Of a stretch of 34,623 nt of DNA, positions 15,163 to 22,677 are shown in pieces. The position numbers and the translations under genes were made by a program. Source of the DNA: a virus; IMG/VR virus record IMGVR_UViG_3300044630_000639, positions 1-34,623 of that record; one strand, written 5' to 3'. Numbering within the stretch: position 1 is the stretch's first letter; every line of letters begins with the position of its first letter. The notes under the pieces are model-generated. The model had not been told where the DNA came from and ran no database searches. It was given only the letters and a program-made list of their open reading frames with translations.

Positions 15163-15612
15163 TTATAATTTTTCTAATAGCCAAATATAAAATGGACTAG
15201 AAAATTTAAGGGTATATGAACCATTCCAACCAAGGTTAACACATTCAGCTAACTCGGTTATTTCTTTGCCCTGATATTGTTGTGGTGTATCTAGTATAAA
15301 TTTTGATTCGGACCATAATAATTCGCCGATTGATATATCATCAATAGTAATATCATTGATATTAAGCAACATATCTTTAGTTACTTCGTTATTGGTAACT
15401 AAAGTGTCGCTATCAGTTTTATTTTCTAGTTTAATTCTGAGAGTATGTTCGCCCTCGTCAATCGTATGGGTAAATTTGTGAGTTTGCGGAGATTCACTAG
15501 AAATTTCAGTTTGTATAATAACCTTGTTATCAAGCCAGATAGAGAACTGTGGTTTTTTATTCCAATATGTTCCGCTAACTGTAACTGCAACTTCTAGTGA
15601 TTCTTGTTCCAT
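15163..15612 (-). CDS. Beta-rich virion-type protein (carbohydrate-binding-like)
   Basis: A 149-residue protein with strands typical of a beta-sandwich (LEVAVTVSGTYWNKKPQFSI, WLDNKVIIQTEIS, HKFTHTIDEGEHTLRIKLEN). The D-E-G-E-H-T-L-R-I-K pattern resembles carbohydrate-binding or Ig-like modules. Near the C-terminus it has LGWNGSYTLKF, a motif shared with the structural protein at the right end of the window (QGWNGSYIKF). It lies two bases downstream of the glycosyltransferase gene. A role on the virion surface is inferred; no family is confirmed. Confidence 0.6.
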   Translation of the reverse strand: MEQESLEVAVTVSGTYWNKKPQFSIWLDNKVIIQTEISSESPQTHKFTHTIDEGEHTLRIKLENKTDSDTLVTNNEVTKDMLLNINDITIDDISIGELLWSESKFILDTPQQYQGKEITELAECVNLGWNGSYTLKFSSPFYIWLLEKL

Positions 15613-15614
15613 TT

Positions 15615-16442
15615 TTATACTGGGTGATGTTGTGCAGTTTGTGCGGCTTTAGCTGCAATTTGATCCGGTGTAATATCTGGCATAGTTGGTTTACCACCAG
15701 TTAATACACTTAAATCACCTGCAAACTCATAATGACCACAGTGGTTCAATAATACTTTAGCATGAGCATAAATCTCACCTCCTAGAGCAGACCAACGACG
15801 ACAGAATGTCCAGTCTTCACTTAGATAGTGACCTTTCTCATCAATTTCTGTGTCAAACAATGAGTACATAAATGGCTCGTATTGTTTACCAAGACCAACA
15901 TCATCTACATATTTTGTATCAGTACCGTATGCTTCGATCATTTTTTCAACAACTGTTTTCTTAAACATCATAAAACCAGTGCCCATAGTATCAACTGGGA
16001 AAATATCGTTAACAATCTGTGTACCTGGCTTAACGTTAATTACATAAGAAATTGGCAATGCTTTCTTAGGATATAGTCCACCAATGATGTCTTTTTCACA
16101 TAACAACATTTGGAAAATACTTTCTGGTTGGAATCTAATATCAGCATCAATAAACATAAAATGTGTGGCTTTTTCGTTAGTCATCATTTTAGCAACTAAG
16201 TTGTTACGAGCACGGGTTACCAATGACTCGTTAACCATAGTATCTAATGACCATTGTAAACCAACACGTTGCGCCATAAGAATGAAACGTAGGAAACTTG
16301 TAAATGTTGGTTCGTTAATCATACCACCGTAACATGGGATAGCAAAGTGAATATGATATTTGCTAAAATCTGGTTGTGCTTGTTGTGCTTGTGGTAGCGT
16401 GGCATTCATCGCCGGCTGATTAGGTTTAATACGTTTTGCCAT
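15615..16442 (-). CDS. GT-A fold glycosyltransferase
   Basis: A 275-residue protein. After a 25-residue Ala/Gln-rich N-terminus comes HIHFAIPCYGGMINEPTFTSF (nucleotide-sugar-binding strand), SLVTRARNNLVAKMM, and HFMFIDADIRFQPES, whose D-A-D is the metal-binding DxD of GT-A enzymes. FPVDTMGTGFMMFKK and LSEDWTFCRRW (acidic E-D near the active site) match the rest of the fold. It would move a sugar from a nucleotide-sugar onto phage DNA, virion protein or host surface glycan; the acceptor is unknown. It ends with a Pro/Ala/Gln/His tail. No signal peptide, so cytosolic. Confidence 0.78.
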   Translation of the reverse strand: MAKRIKPNQPAMNATLPQAQQAQPDFSKYHIHFAIPCYGGMINEPTFTSFLRFILMAQRVGLQWSLDTMVNESLVTRARNNLVAKMMTNEKATHFMFIDADIRFQPESIFQMLLCEKDIIGGLYPKKALPISYVINVKPGTQIVNDIFPVDTMGTGFMMFKKTVVEKMIEAYGTDTKYVDDVGLGKQYEPFMYSLFDTEIDEKGHYLSEDWTFCRRWSALGGEIYAHAKVLLNHCGHYEFAGDLSVLTGGKPTMPDITPDQIAAKAAQTAQHHPV

Positions 16443-16468
16443 TGAAAATCTCTCTTTATTGAATTAAA

Positions 16469-16633
16469 TTATGCTCTTTCGATTTCTACTAATGTGCCTG
16501 CGCCCGCAAGCTCTTCTACTACTGCTTCGAGACTATGCAATATATCATTGCTGATAATCTCTGTTGAGTTTTCGCTGTCTTTCAACAGTTTACTTACTTT
16601 GATTACTAATACTTCTTCTTGTAATTTTGCCAT
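16469..16633 (-). CDS. Small conserved-type phage protein
   Basis: A 54-residue gene: MAKLQEEVLVIKVSKLLKDS, then NSTEIISNDILHSLEAVVEE and LAGAGTLVEIERA. The composition is that of a short amphipathic alpha/beta protein without membrane segments. A late-type box GATAAATA lies 29 bases upstream and the leader contains AAGGAT, which fixes the start. It sits between the ClpA-like and glycosyltransferase genes on the same strand. Function unknown. Confidence 0.7.
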   Translation of the reverse strand: MAKLQEEVLVIKVSKLLKDSENSTEIISNDILHSLEAVVEELAGAGTLVEIERA

Positions 16634-16662
16634 GATATATCCTTATAATAGCTGTATATAAT

Positions 16663-16670
16663 TATTTATC
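16663..16670 (-). promoter_or_regulatory. Late-type promoter box GATAAATA
   Basis: Minus-strand GATAAATA, seven of eight bases of the T4 late consensus, 29 bases before the ATG at 16633 and 20 bases after the stop of the ClpA-like gene. Confidence 0.55.
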
Positions 16671-16690
16671 ATGGCAAATACTAATACAAA

Positions 16691-19000
16691 TTATTCTACT
16701 ATAATAAAACCTTCATCGTCAACTGTTTTGTTTTCTAATAAAATCAGTTCATCTGTTGGTTCAACTACAATAAACTCTATTGCATCATTGACATAGTCTG
16801 CTGTAACTGCACTACCAATGGCAATATTTTCAAACAGTATTTTCTTACTTAATGGCACTTTAATTAGCTCACTAATCTTACGTGCTAGTGGACGTGCGCC
16901 CATTGCACGATCAAATCCAACTTCAACTAAGTGATCAACTAATGCTTCTGTTGAACGTAGTTTAATTTGTTTCTCTGCTAGTAATTCGTTAAGCTCGTTT
17001 AAGAATTTAACAACAATCTTCTTCATGCTAATCTTATTAAGTCCATTGAACTTAACTACAGCATCTAAACGATTGCGGAACTCTGGTTTAAAGAACTTTT
17101 TAACAGCACTATCATCTTCGCCTGTTTTTTGTAAGTCGCGCCCAAAGCCAATGTTGTTTTGCTCATTGTCTGCTGAACCTAAGTTACTGGTTAATACTAA
17201 CATAGCATTACGACAATCCGCTTTCTTACCATTGGATCCAGTAATAGTACCTTCATCCATGATCTGTAACAATAAGTTACTAATGTCGGGGTGAGCCTTT
17301 TCAATTTCATCTAACAAGATAATTGAATGTGGATTACGCTCTACTTCACTGATTAACAAGCCGCCACCTAAGTTACCATCTTCGTAACCAACATAGCCCG
17401 GAGGAGCACCAATAAGTTTAGCCATAGCATGTTTCTCTTGATATTCACTCATATCAAAACGTATTAACTTCATGCCTAAGTTTTCACTAAGCAATTTAGC
17501 TAACTCTGTTTTACCTGTACCAGTTGGGCCTAAGAATAAGAAATTACCAATTGGTTTGTTATGTGCTTTTAATCCAGCTTTAGCAACATAAATCTTCTCA
17601 AGTACTGCATCAACTGCGGTATCTTGTCCGTATAGTTTATCTTTAATGTTACTTTCTAAACTTGGTAATGAAGTTGATGCATGTTTGCTATCAAAGTTTT
17701 CTTTTGGAATCTTAGTTGCTTTGGCCAAAGTATCGACAATCGCATCACCATTAACTACCCAAGTTGGATTATTAATTTTAAGACGTGCGCAACTCATATC
17801 AATTAGGTCAATGGCCTTATCTGGTAAGCGTTTGTCTGTTTGATAGCGTACACTTAAATCAACTGCTAGTTCAATTGCTTCATCTAAAATCACACCATTG
17901 TGGAAACGTTCAAAGTGACCTTTAAGTCCAAGTAAGATGTCTTTGGCTACTTCTGGACTTGGTTCATCAATGTTTAGTTTGTAGAATCTGCGCATTAACG
18001 CACGATCTTTTTCAAATGATTGTGTATATTCTTCATAGGTAGTCGAAGCAATAACTTTAATGCCGCCTTTGGCCAATGCTGGTTTGAGCATATTAGCAAA
18101 GTCTACACTACTTGAGCTACCTGCACCTGCGCCCTGCATTTGATGTGCTTCATCAATGAACAATATAGAATTACCTTTGGTGTTCAGTGATTCAAGTACG
18201 TCTTTAAGTTTTTCTTCAAACTCGCCACGGTATTTGCTACCGGCTAATAAGCTACCGATCTCTAAATTATAAACAGTATAGGGTTTTAAGTATTCTGGTA
18301 CATCACCGTTGACAATTTTGTATGCCAAGCCCTCTGCAATAGCAGTTTTACCCACACCCGGATCACCAATCATTAACACGTTGGATTTATGACGACGAGC
18401 CAGCACTTGTGCAATCTCTTCCAACTCATATTCACGACCAATAACTGGATCTATCTTACCATCAGTGGCAACTGCATTTAGATTTGTGCAATACTCTTCT
18501 AATATTGCATCAGAAAAATCTTGTTTAGCTTTTGAATCTTTGGTCTTAACTGCTTTACCATCGACAAATTTATCGGCATAATATTTTACTAGATCTTTGC
18601 GGTTAATACCCCATTTAAGCATAAAGTAAGCGGCATGACTGTTGGTCTCTTGACTGATACTTAAGAATAAATCAACTGGTTCCATTTGCTCACGTGCTGT
18701 AAACAACACCTGCGTAAACGCACGATTGAACACACGCTCTAAACTATGGGTACGCTGCGGTACAATTTCTTTATCCGATAGGTCAACCAGATGATCTTGT
18801 TGAGCAGTATATTCGTACAAGTCTGCCAATAATGGATTAGTATCAACACCATATTCGGTTAGTAACTTTTTAAATGCTCTAAATTCGATAAGTGCAATTA
18901 ACAAATGTTCAAGTGTTACGTATTCATGCCTATAATCACGTGCAAGTTCAGTTGCCGCTGCAATGATTTCTTCAATTTCGGGATTAGAATTTATTGCCAT
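16691..19000 (-). CDS. clpA: ClpA-like AAA+ unfoldase
   Basis: A 769-residue protein, close to E. coli ClpA in length (758). Residues 1-145 match the Clp N-domain (EYVTLEHLLIALIE). D1 has Walker A GDPGVGKT (213-220) and Walker B LFIDEAH (281-287). D2 has GPTGTGKT (492-499), ILLDEIEKAH (562-571) and sensor/Arg-finger segments (PEFRNRLD). The D2 loop contains NNIGFGRD (616-623): I-G-F is the tripeptide that docks ClpA/ClpX onto ClpP. So it probably unfolds substrates and feeds the host ClpP. No phage ClpP is seen here. It follows dnaJ by 12 bases and is probably transcribed from the same sigma70 promoter. Confidence 0.92.
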   Translation of the reverse strand: MAINSNPEIEEIIAAATELARDYRHEYVTLEHLLIALIEFRAFKKLLTEYGVDTNPLLADLYEYTAQQDHLVDLSDKEIVPQRTHSLERVFNRAFTQVLFTAREQMEPVDLFLSISQETNSHAAYFMLKWGINRKDLVKYYADKFVDGKAVKTKDSKAKQDFSDAILEEYCTNLNAVATDGKIDPVIGREYELEEIAQVLARRHKSNVLMIGDPGVGKTAIAEGLAYKIVNGDVPEYLKPYTVYNLEIGSLLAGSKYRGEFEEKLKDVLESLNTKGNSILFIDEAHQMQGAGAGSSSSVDFANMLKPALAKGGIKVIASTTYEEYTQSFEKDRALMRRFYKLNIDEPSPEVAKDILLGLKGHFERFHNGVILDEAIELAVDLSVRYQTDKRLPDKAIDLIDMSCARLKINNPTWVVNGDAIVDTLAKATKIPKENFDSKHASTSLPSLESNIKDKLYGQDTAVDAVLEKIYVAKAGLKAHNKPIGNFLFLGPTGTGKTELAKLLSENLGMKLIRFDMSEYQEKHAMAKLIGAPPGYVGYEDGNLGGGLLISEVERNPHSIILLDEIEKAHPDISNLLLQIMDEGTITGSNGKKADCRNAMLVLTSNLGSADNEQNNIGFGRDLQKTGEDDSAVKKFFKPEFRNRLDAVVKFNGLNKISMKKIVVKFLNELNELLAEKQIKLRSTEALVDHLVEVGFDRAMGARPLARKISELIKVPLSKKILFENIAIGSAVTADYVNDAIEFIVVEPTDELILLENKTVDDEGFIIVE

Positions 19001-19012
19001 TTTTAGTCCTTG

Positions 19013-19846
19013 CTAATTAATTGTTTTAAGTATTTGTATCTGTGCCGCGGTTAATGTTGGTGTTTTAATTATTGTATTAACAATTAAATCACCTCTATAT
19101 TGAGTATTCATTTGATATAAGCCTTTACCTTGTAGACCAAACTTAGTACCAAATTGACATCCTACTGGAATCTTAATTAAGTACGTACTACCATCAATTC
19201 CTTCTACTTCTTTTTCTGTGCCTGTCATTGCTTCAATTGAGGAAATTTCTAAATTACTAACTAAATTAACACCGTGTATCTCAAAACGTGGATCATCGAT
19301 TACATTAATAATAACATACAGATCACCCCTTGTCAATGATTCAAAGAAGTTGTCACCCATTTGTGTATATTTAATCGTTGTACCATTACTTACGCCACGC
19401 GGTATTTTTACATCTACATTAAATTTATCATTCTTGGTAGTCTGTACACTTACTGTTTTTTGCTGTTCGATTAATGTACTGGCAAGGGTAACAGTTATAT
19501 TAATACGTAGGTCTTTATTACGTCTTGGTTGTTGCTGTTGGAAAGGGCTACCACCACGTTGACTAAAGAACTGACTGAATATATCCTGTGGGCCACCACC
19601 ACCAAAATGAAATTCAAATCCACCAGGCCCACTGCCGCCTGCACCGAATGGATTGGGATTATCATGTTCTTGTCTTTTTTGTGGATCAGTTAAGGTGTCG
19701 TAAGCACCCTGTATCTCTTGAAACTTAGCAGTATCGCCGCCTTCTTTATCAGGATGATGTTTAGCAGCGAGCTTACGATAAGCCCGTTTAATTTCTTCGT
19801 CTGTGGCGCCGCGATGTACGCCTAGTGTTGAGTATGCATCTGTCAT
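19013..19846 (-). CDS. dnaJ: DnaJ/CbpA-type J-domain co-chaperone
   Basis: A 277-residue type II J-protein. The J domain (1-60: [20 protein letters not shown]) has the HPD motif in [11 protein letters not shown], which stimulates DnaK ATPase. A Gly/Phe-rich region follows (about 66-100), then two C-terminal substrate-binding beta domains; there is no Cys-rich zinc finger, as in CbpA. The start MTDAYSTLG at 19846 is preferred over an in-frame TTG 60 bases upstream, because that extension would cross a terminator and promoter. No Shine-Dalgarno is visible and the -10 ends seven bases before the ATG, suggesting a leaderless mRNA. It presumably works with host DnaK and the adjacent ClpA-like protein. 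Confidence 0.9.
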   Translation of the reverse strand: MTDAYSTLGVHRGATDEEIKRAYRKLAAKHHPDKEGGDTAKFQEIQGAYDTLTDPQKRQEHDNPNPFGAGGSGPGGFEFHFGGGGPQDIFSQFFSQRGGSPFQQQQPRRNKDLRINITVTLASTLIEQQKTVSVQTTKNDKFNVDVKIPRGVSNGTTIKYTQMGDNFFESLTRGDLYVIINVIDDPRFEIHGVNLVSNLEISSIEAMTGTEKEVEGIDGSTYLIKIPVGCQFGTKFGLQGKGLYQMNTQYRGDLIVNTIIKTPTLTAAQIQILKTIN

Positions 19847-19853
19847 AATAGTT

Positions 19854-19882
19854 ATTATATGTGAAAAAAGGAGAATTGTCAA
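19854..19882 (-). promoter_or_regulatory. Consensus sigma70 promoter for dnaJ-clpA
   Basis: TTGACA (19882-19877), a 17-base spacer and TATAAT (19859-19854): twelve of twelve consensus bases. The -35 lies partly in the loop of the upstream terminator hairpin and the spacer holds its U-tract. The predicted start (about 19847) is at the dnaJ ATG. Confidence 0.85.
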
Positions 19883-19894
19883 GCTCTCCTTTTT
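19865..19894 (-). terminator. Rho-independent terminator after the lysis operon
   Basis: A 10-bp stem (AAAAAGGAGA with TCTCCTTTTT) and 10-base loop followed on the minus strand by a T-run. It lies 24 bases beyond the stop of the holin -1 extension (19919) and would end lysis-operon transcripts just before the dnaJ promoter start. Confidence 0.85.
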
Positions 19895-19918
19895 ATTTAC
19901 TATCAAAATTACATATGG

Positions 19919-20155
19919 TTAAGTTTTCTTTCTACGTAACGGTCTATTTGGATCTACAGCCACTGGTTCAGGTGCAACTTCAGTTTCCTCAGCAATTTCA
20001 ACCATTTCCTGTCCCACTGCTATTTCTGCAATCTCAAAAGTTTCAACAACCGATTCGACTGTCTCGGCTATTGGCTGCGCATCTGTCGGACTACTTTGGC
20101 TTAACCAGACTGGTTCTGAAGGACTTGTTACAGGGGTGTCCTCAAACCCTGTTAC
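19919..20155 (-). CDS. -1 frame extension of the holin (candidate programmed frameshift product)
   Basis: In the -1 frame relative to the holin, 78 sense codons run from GTA at 20155 to TAA at 19921-19919. They have no ATG, GTG or TTG near their beginning. The peptide begins VTGFEDTPVTSPSEPVW, continues as an acidic Glu/Val/Ala/Pro-rich segment (ETVESVVETFEIAEIAVGQE) and ends RPLRRKKT. It can be reached by a -1 slip on GGGAAAG just before the holin stop, giving a 174-residue fusion. Otherwise it would be untranslated, a 28-residue gene from an internal ATG, or the result of a sequencing indel. The extension stops neatly before the terminator, which supports its being part of the operon. Confidence 0.6.
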   Translation of the reverse strand, partial: VTGFEDTPVTSPSEPVWLSQSSPTDAQPIAETVESVVETFEIAEIAVGQEMVEIAEETEVAPEPVAVDPNRPLRRKKT

Positions 20156-20161
20156 TTTCCC
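20130..20161 (-). other. Candidate -1 ribosomal frameshift site
   Basis: The holin ends GCG GGA AAG TAA. The heptamer G-GGA-AAG (20161-20155) has the X-XXY-YYZ form and is the same as the lambda gene G/GT slippery site. A 6-bp GC-rich stem (ACAGGG at 20152-20147 with CCCTGT at 20135-20130, 11-base loop) follows after only two bases, closer than usual for a stimulatory hairpin. Confidence 0.55.
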
Positions 20162-20442
20162 GCATCACCGTTTTCAATTGATGCTACTTTTTCTTTACCA
20201 CGTGTCCAAGCTGCAATACCTAAGATAGCACCCATGGAGATATGGTACAAACCACCACCTTGAAGTGTTAGCGGTACCCACATACCTACTGCCTGTCCAG
20301 GATTCCAATATTGAAGTAAGTTGAATAAGATTGGACCTAAGATAAAGTCAAACCAAATTGTAGCCATGTATGTAATAGCCATTAATGGGCGCCATTTGCT
20401 GGTCATCCAATCTTCTGATTTTTTTTCTGCTGCTGTTACCAT
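20152..20442 (-). CDS. Holin-like three-transmembrane protein
   Basis: A 96-residue membrane protein with the order polar N-terminus, SKWRPLMAITYMATIWFDFI, LGPILFNLLQYW, LTLQGGGLYHISMGAILGIA, and a charged C-terminus. The W-R-P start and three hydrophobic stretches resemble the three-TM holin family (GTA/3TM holins). It would make lesions in the inner membrane that release endolysin and trigger spanins. It is the last gene of the lysis cassette, with late box AATAAATA 29 bases upstream. The gene ends at a slippery heptamer with an open -1 frame behind it. Confidence 0.72.
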   Translation of the reverse strand: MVTAAEKKSEDWMTSKWRPLMAITYMATIWFDFILGPILFNLLQYWNPGQAVGMWVPLTLQGGGLYHISMGAILGIAAWTRGKEKVASIENGDAGK

Positions 20443-20471
20443 TTTTTGCTCCTAATTATTATTGTTATTAT

Positions 20472-20479
20472 TATTTATT
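20472..20479 (-). promoter_or_regulatory. Late-type promoter box AATAAATA
   Basis: Minus-strand AATAAATA, 29 bases before the holin ATG at 20442, in a purely A/T spacer after the 69-residue gene. It gives the holin a possible late promoter of its own. Confidence 0.5.
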
Positions 20480-20488
20480 AGTTTGTGA

Positions 20489-20698
20489 TTAACTTACTGC
20501 GCTGGCTAGATCAATTAAATCATTAATTATTTCGTTTAATTGACTTAATTTTGCTAGATCACCGGCCGCTGCTTCAATAACTTTAGTGCTTTGTAAATCT
20601 TTAAGTAATTCTTTATATTCACTCGGCGATAGCTTACCAGCTGTAAATTCTGCTTCTAATGCATGTACTTCTATTAATACATTGTCTACACTGCTCAT
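20489..20698 (-). CDS. Small helical protein in the lysis cassette
   Basis: A 69-residue protein, almost entirely predicted helix (VDNVLIEVHALEAEFTAGK, LSPSEYKELLKDL, LSQLNEIINDLIDLASAVS) with no membrane segment. The start overlaps the stop of the upstream lipoprotein gene (ATGA). I do not recognise a family. Its position between lipoprotein and holin could mean a lysis regulator or antiholin-like partner, but nothing in the sequence proves that. Confidence 0.65.
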   Translation of the reverse strand: MSSVDNVLIEVHALEAEFTAGKLSPSEYKELLKDLQSTKVIEAAAGDLAKLSQLNEIINDLIDLASAVS

Positions 20699-21108
20699 CT
20701 TGGTTTGGCTCCTATTACTGTTTTCATTGTACCTGAACTATTTTCTATATTATTAAATTTAAGTTCGCAGTATTTTTGACTCACAACTTCGCCGCTATCG
20801 TAACGCTCTTTGAGACCTTTGGTAATAGCTGCAAGTTCTGTAGTCATTGTTATTGTATCTTTATTTTGTGGAATACTTGCTGAATAGTTACGTAGTTCAA
20901 TACTCTTAACATAAACGGTGTCTACATACACTAGCACTTCTTTAGTACCACATTTAGTTACACCTACTTGTGCTTGTGTATGGATTTGATTAACTAAACT
21001 ATATTCGTTGCTGTCAAACCTAGCCATACGATACGCATCAATTATTGTACTAATACTAGCACACCCCGACAATAGAACTACTAGACTAACTAAGGCTAGT
21101 TTTTTCAT
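20695..21108 (-). CDS. Outer-membrane-type lipoprotein
   Basis: A 137-residue protein with a lipoprotein signal: MKKLALVSLVVLLSGC, lipobox L-S-G-C with Cys16, then ASISTIIDAYRM. The mature part is soluble (QAQVGVTKCGTKEVLVYVD) with two further Cys residues. Residues after the Cys are not Asp, so outer-membrane sorting is likely. Its ATG overlaps the stop of the o-spanin candidate (ATGA). It may be an additional spanin component or an entry-exclusion lipoprotein; the family is not recognised. Confidence 0.72.
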   Translation of the reverse strand: MKKLALVSLVVLLSGCASISTIIDAYRMARFDSNEYSLVNQIHTQAQVGVTKCGTKEVLVYVDTVYVKSIELRNYSASIPQNKDTITMTTELAAITKGLKERYDSGEVVSQKYCELKFNNIENSSGTMKTVIGAKPR

Positions 21109-21365
21109 TTAATTTCCTCGTAGATACGACGTTGTTCTTTATACCAAATACCCCAGGCTTCGTGTTTGGCCTGGCACTCATAGTAGGTGCTGTAATTTTC
21201 TGTAACATTACCTACAACATCACTTAATTTGTTAGTGTCTGTTGGTAGTTGTTTAAGAATCGGACAATCTATAGCAAGTTCACTAGGAACATCCGGAAAT
21301 GGTGCTTTAACTGGCACTAGAGTTGAGCAACCTGAGAGTAATAATACTGCTAATAGATATCTCAT
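21105..21365 (-). CDS. o-spanin-like lipoprotein (Rz1 type)
   Basis: An 86-residue lipoprotein: MRYLLAVLLLSGC (Cys13 in L-S-G-C) followed by a short Pro-containing region (STLVPVKAPFPDVPSEL) and a helix ending AWGIWYKEQRRIYEEIK. Size, lipobox and position directly after a membrane-anchored coiled-coil protein fit the outer-membrane subunit of a two-component spanin. It would bridge to the i-spanin and fuse the inner and outer membranes at lysis. The ATG overlaps the preceding stop (ATGA). Confidence 0.75.
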   Translation of the reverse strand: MRYLLAVLLLSGCSTLVPVKAPFPDVPSELAIDCPILKQLPTDTNKLSDVVGNVTENYSTYYECQAKHEAWGIWYKEQRRIYEEIK

Positions 21366-21811
21366 TTAGTTTCTCCCACTGGTTTCTCTGCGGCCTTGTT
21401 TAGTAGTTCGATAGCTTCTTTAGGCACCACACATTCACCGTTGATAATCTTTTCTTTCTCTACAATTTCTTTCTGTAGTTGGACCTGTACTTCTTTAATT
21501 TTTTTGATCTTAGTAACTACTTTAGTTTTGATCACTGTGTTTGTTTCTTGGCTTTTAACCACAGCCGCATCTATTTTTGCCTGTAATTCTGCGGCACGTT
21601 CTCTCCATTGTGTTTCAACTTCGTAGCCGCCTTTAAAATACACACCTGCTACCAACAGCATGATACCTACAACCTGTACTATTAGTCGATAGGGTCTAAG
21701 ATAACTAAAATTGAATACAAAACCTAATAATGAAGTAATGATACCAGCATAGAATACTAAATTAACAAACGCATGCAAGATGCTATCTGGAATAAATGTC
21801 AACATCCACAT
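21362..21811 (-). CDS. i-spanin-like membrane protein with periplasmic coiled coil
   Basis: A 149-residue protein with two hydrophobic stretches (about 10-34 ILHAFVNLVFYAGIITSLLG; 42-60 RLIVQVVGIMLLVAGVYF), then a long charged coiled coil (VETQWRERAAELQAKID, KVVTKIKKIKEVQVQLQKE) and a soluble C-terminus. Lambda Rz has one anchor plus a coiled coil; the second hydrophobic stretch here is unusual and might add a holin-like function. It starts one base after the endolysin stop and is followed by the lipoprotein, the normal Rz/Rz1 order. Confidence 0.7.
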   Translation of the reverse strand: MWMLTFIPDSILHAFVNLVFYAGIITSLLGFVFNFSYLRPYRLIVQVVGIMLLVAGVYFKGGYEVETQWRERAAELQAKIDAAVVKSQETNTVIKTKVVTKIKKIKEVQVQLQKEIVEKEKIINGECVVPKEAIELLNKAAEKPVGETK

Positions 21812-21812
21812 A

Positions 21813-22658
21813 TTATTCTCCTAACATTTTTTTGATAGTTGCTGGACCAACAATACCATCTGCTGTCAAACCATGTGCTGTTTGCCACGCTTTAACTGCT
21901 TTCTCTGTACCTGGACCAAACTTACCATCTGCTGTTTGTCCTAATGCTTTTTGTACCGCTTTGACTGTGTCGTTATTGCTGCCTACACGCACTGTTACGT
22001 ACTCTGTAGCAGACGCAGGCGCCGCATGTGACTCTGCTACATGCCCACCACCTAACAAGTGTTTAGCTTCTTTGTAGTGCTTTGTACGATCTTCTAGGCC
22101 AATTGTACCACCGTTAATACGTTTGGTCATTTTAACTATATCATCTGCATCACATATAGCATTTAAGCCATTTGTTTTCCAGAACCAACAAGCTGATTCA
22201 ATGGCACCATCTAAGGTTTCTAAGTCAGCCACTGCTTCTTCTACTGTCATGCCTACTGATTTAGCAAACTTAGTATAGTTATCACGACCAGTTAGTTGGA
22301 TAGCACCGCGACCACAGAACTTAAATCCATCACCACTGGACTCTGGGCCATTGCCCATACGTCCACCGTAGACTTTGTTAGCAATCTTTTCTGGTTGACG
22401 ATTGTATGGTTGCGCACTTGCTAGTGTAGGGAAGTATTTTTTAAAGATCTTACTTAAACCCTCTGCTGAGTAGTTTAAGTTTTCTTTAAGAATTGTAAAG
22501 CCTGCTGACTCATGCCCGCATTGTGCTAGGAAACCTGCAGCACGATTAACTGTGTTAATCTCGTACTTTTCAAATTGCTCTGTAAGTACTTCTGCCAGGT
22601 CTTCTGGATGCTTGTACTTGGGAAATAGTGCTTTGATTAAACCTGCTGTAATTTGCAT
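21813..22658 (-). CDS. Endolysin: GH19-type lysozyme with peptidoglycan-binding domain
   Basis: A 281-residue protein. Residues 20-195 match glycoside hydrolase 19 endolysins: FLAQCGHESAGFTILKENL with the catalytic Glu in H-E-S-A-G, KYFPTLASAQPYNRQPEKIA, and FCGRGAIQLTGRDNYTKF. Residues 217-279 form a peptidoglycan-binding domain (VRVGSNNDTVKAVQKAL, DGKFGPGTEKAVKAWQ, LTADGIVGPATIKKM). It would cleave the glycan strands of the wall. No signal peptide, so release depends on the holin. The leader AACAACAAGGATTTTTCAAT is almost the same as that of the secreted nuclease gene. Confidence 0.92.
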   Translation of the reverse strand: MQITAGLIKALFPKYKHPEDLAEVLTEQFEKYEINTVNRAAGFLAQCGHESAGFTILKENLNYSAEGLSKIFKKYFPTLASAQPYNRQPEKIANKVYGGRMGNGPESSGDGFKFCGRGAIQLTGRDNYTKFAKSVGMTVEEAVADLETLDGAIESACWFWKTNGLNAICDADDIVKMTKRINGGTIGLEDRTKHYKEAKHLLGGGHVAESHAAPASATEYVTVRVGSNNDTVKAVQKALGQTADGKFGPGTEKAVKAWQTAHGLTADGIVGPATIKKMLGE

Positions 22659-22677
22659 AATTGAAAAATCCTTGTTG

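Noticed and set aside
19847-19906. N-terminal extension of DnaJ from a TTG
   Set aside because: It would translate through the terminator and promoter; J domains start right at the position of the internal Met (MTDAYSTLG).
19861-20181. Plus-strand open frame of 106 codons over the holin extension
   Set aside because: It starts inside the terminator and lies antisense to the -1 extension; composition (Leu/Gln-rich) reflects the complementary strand.
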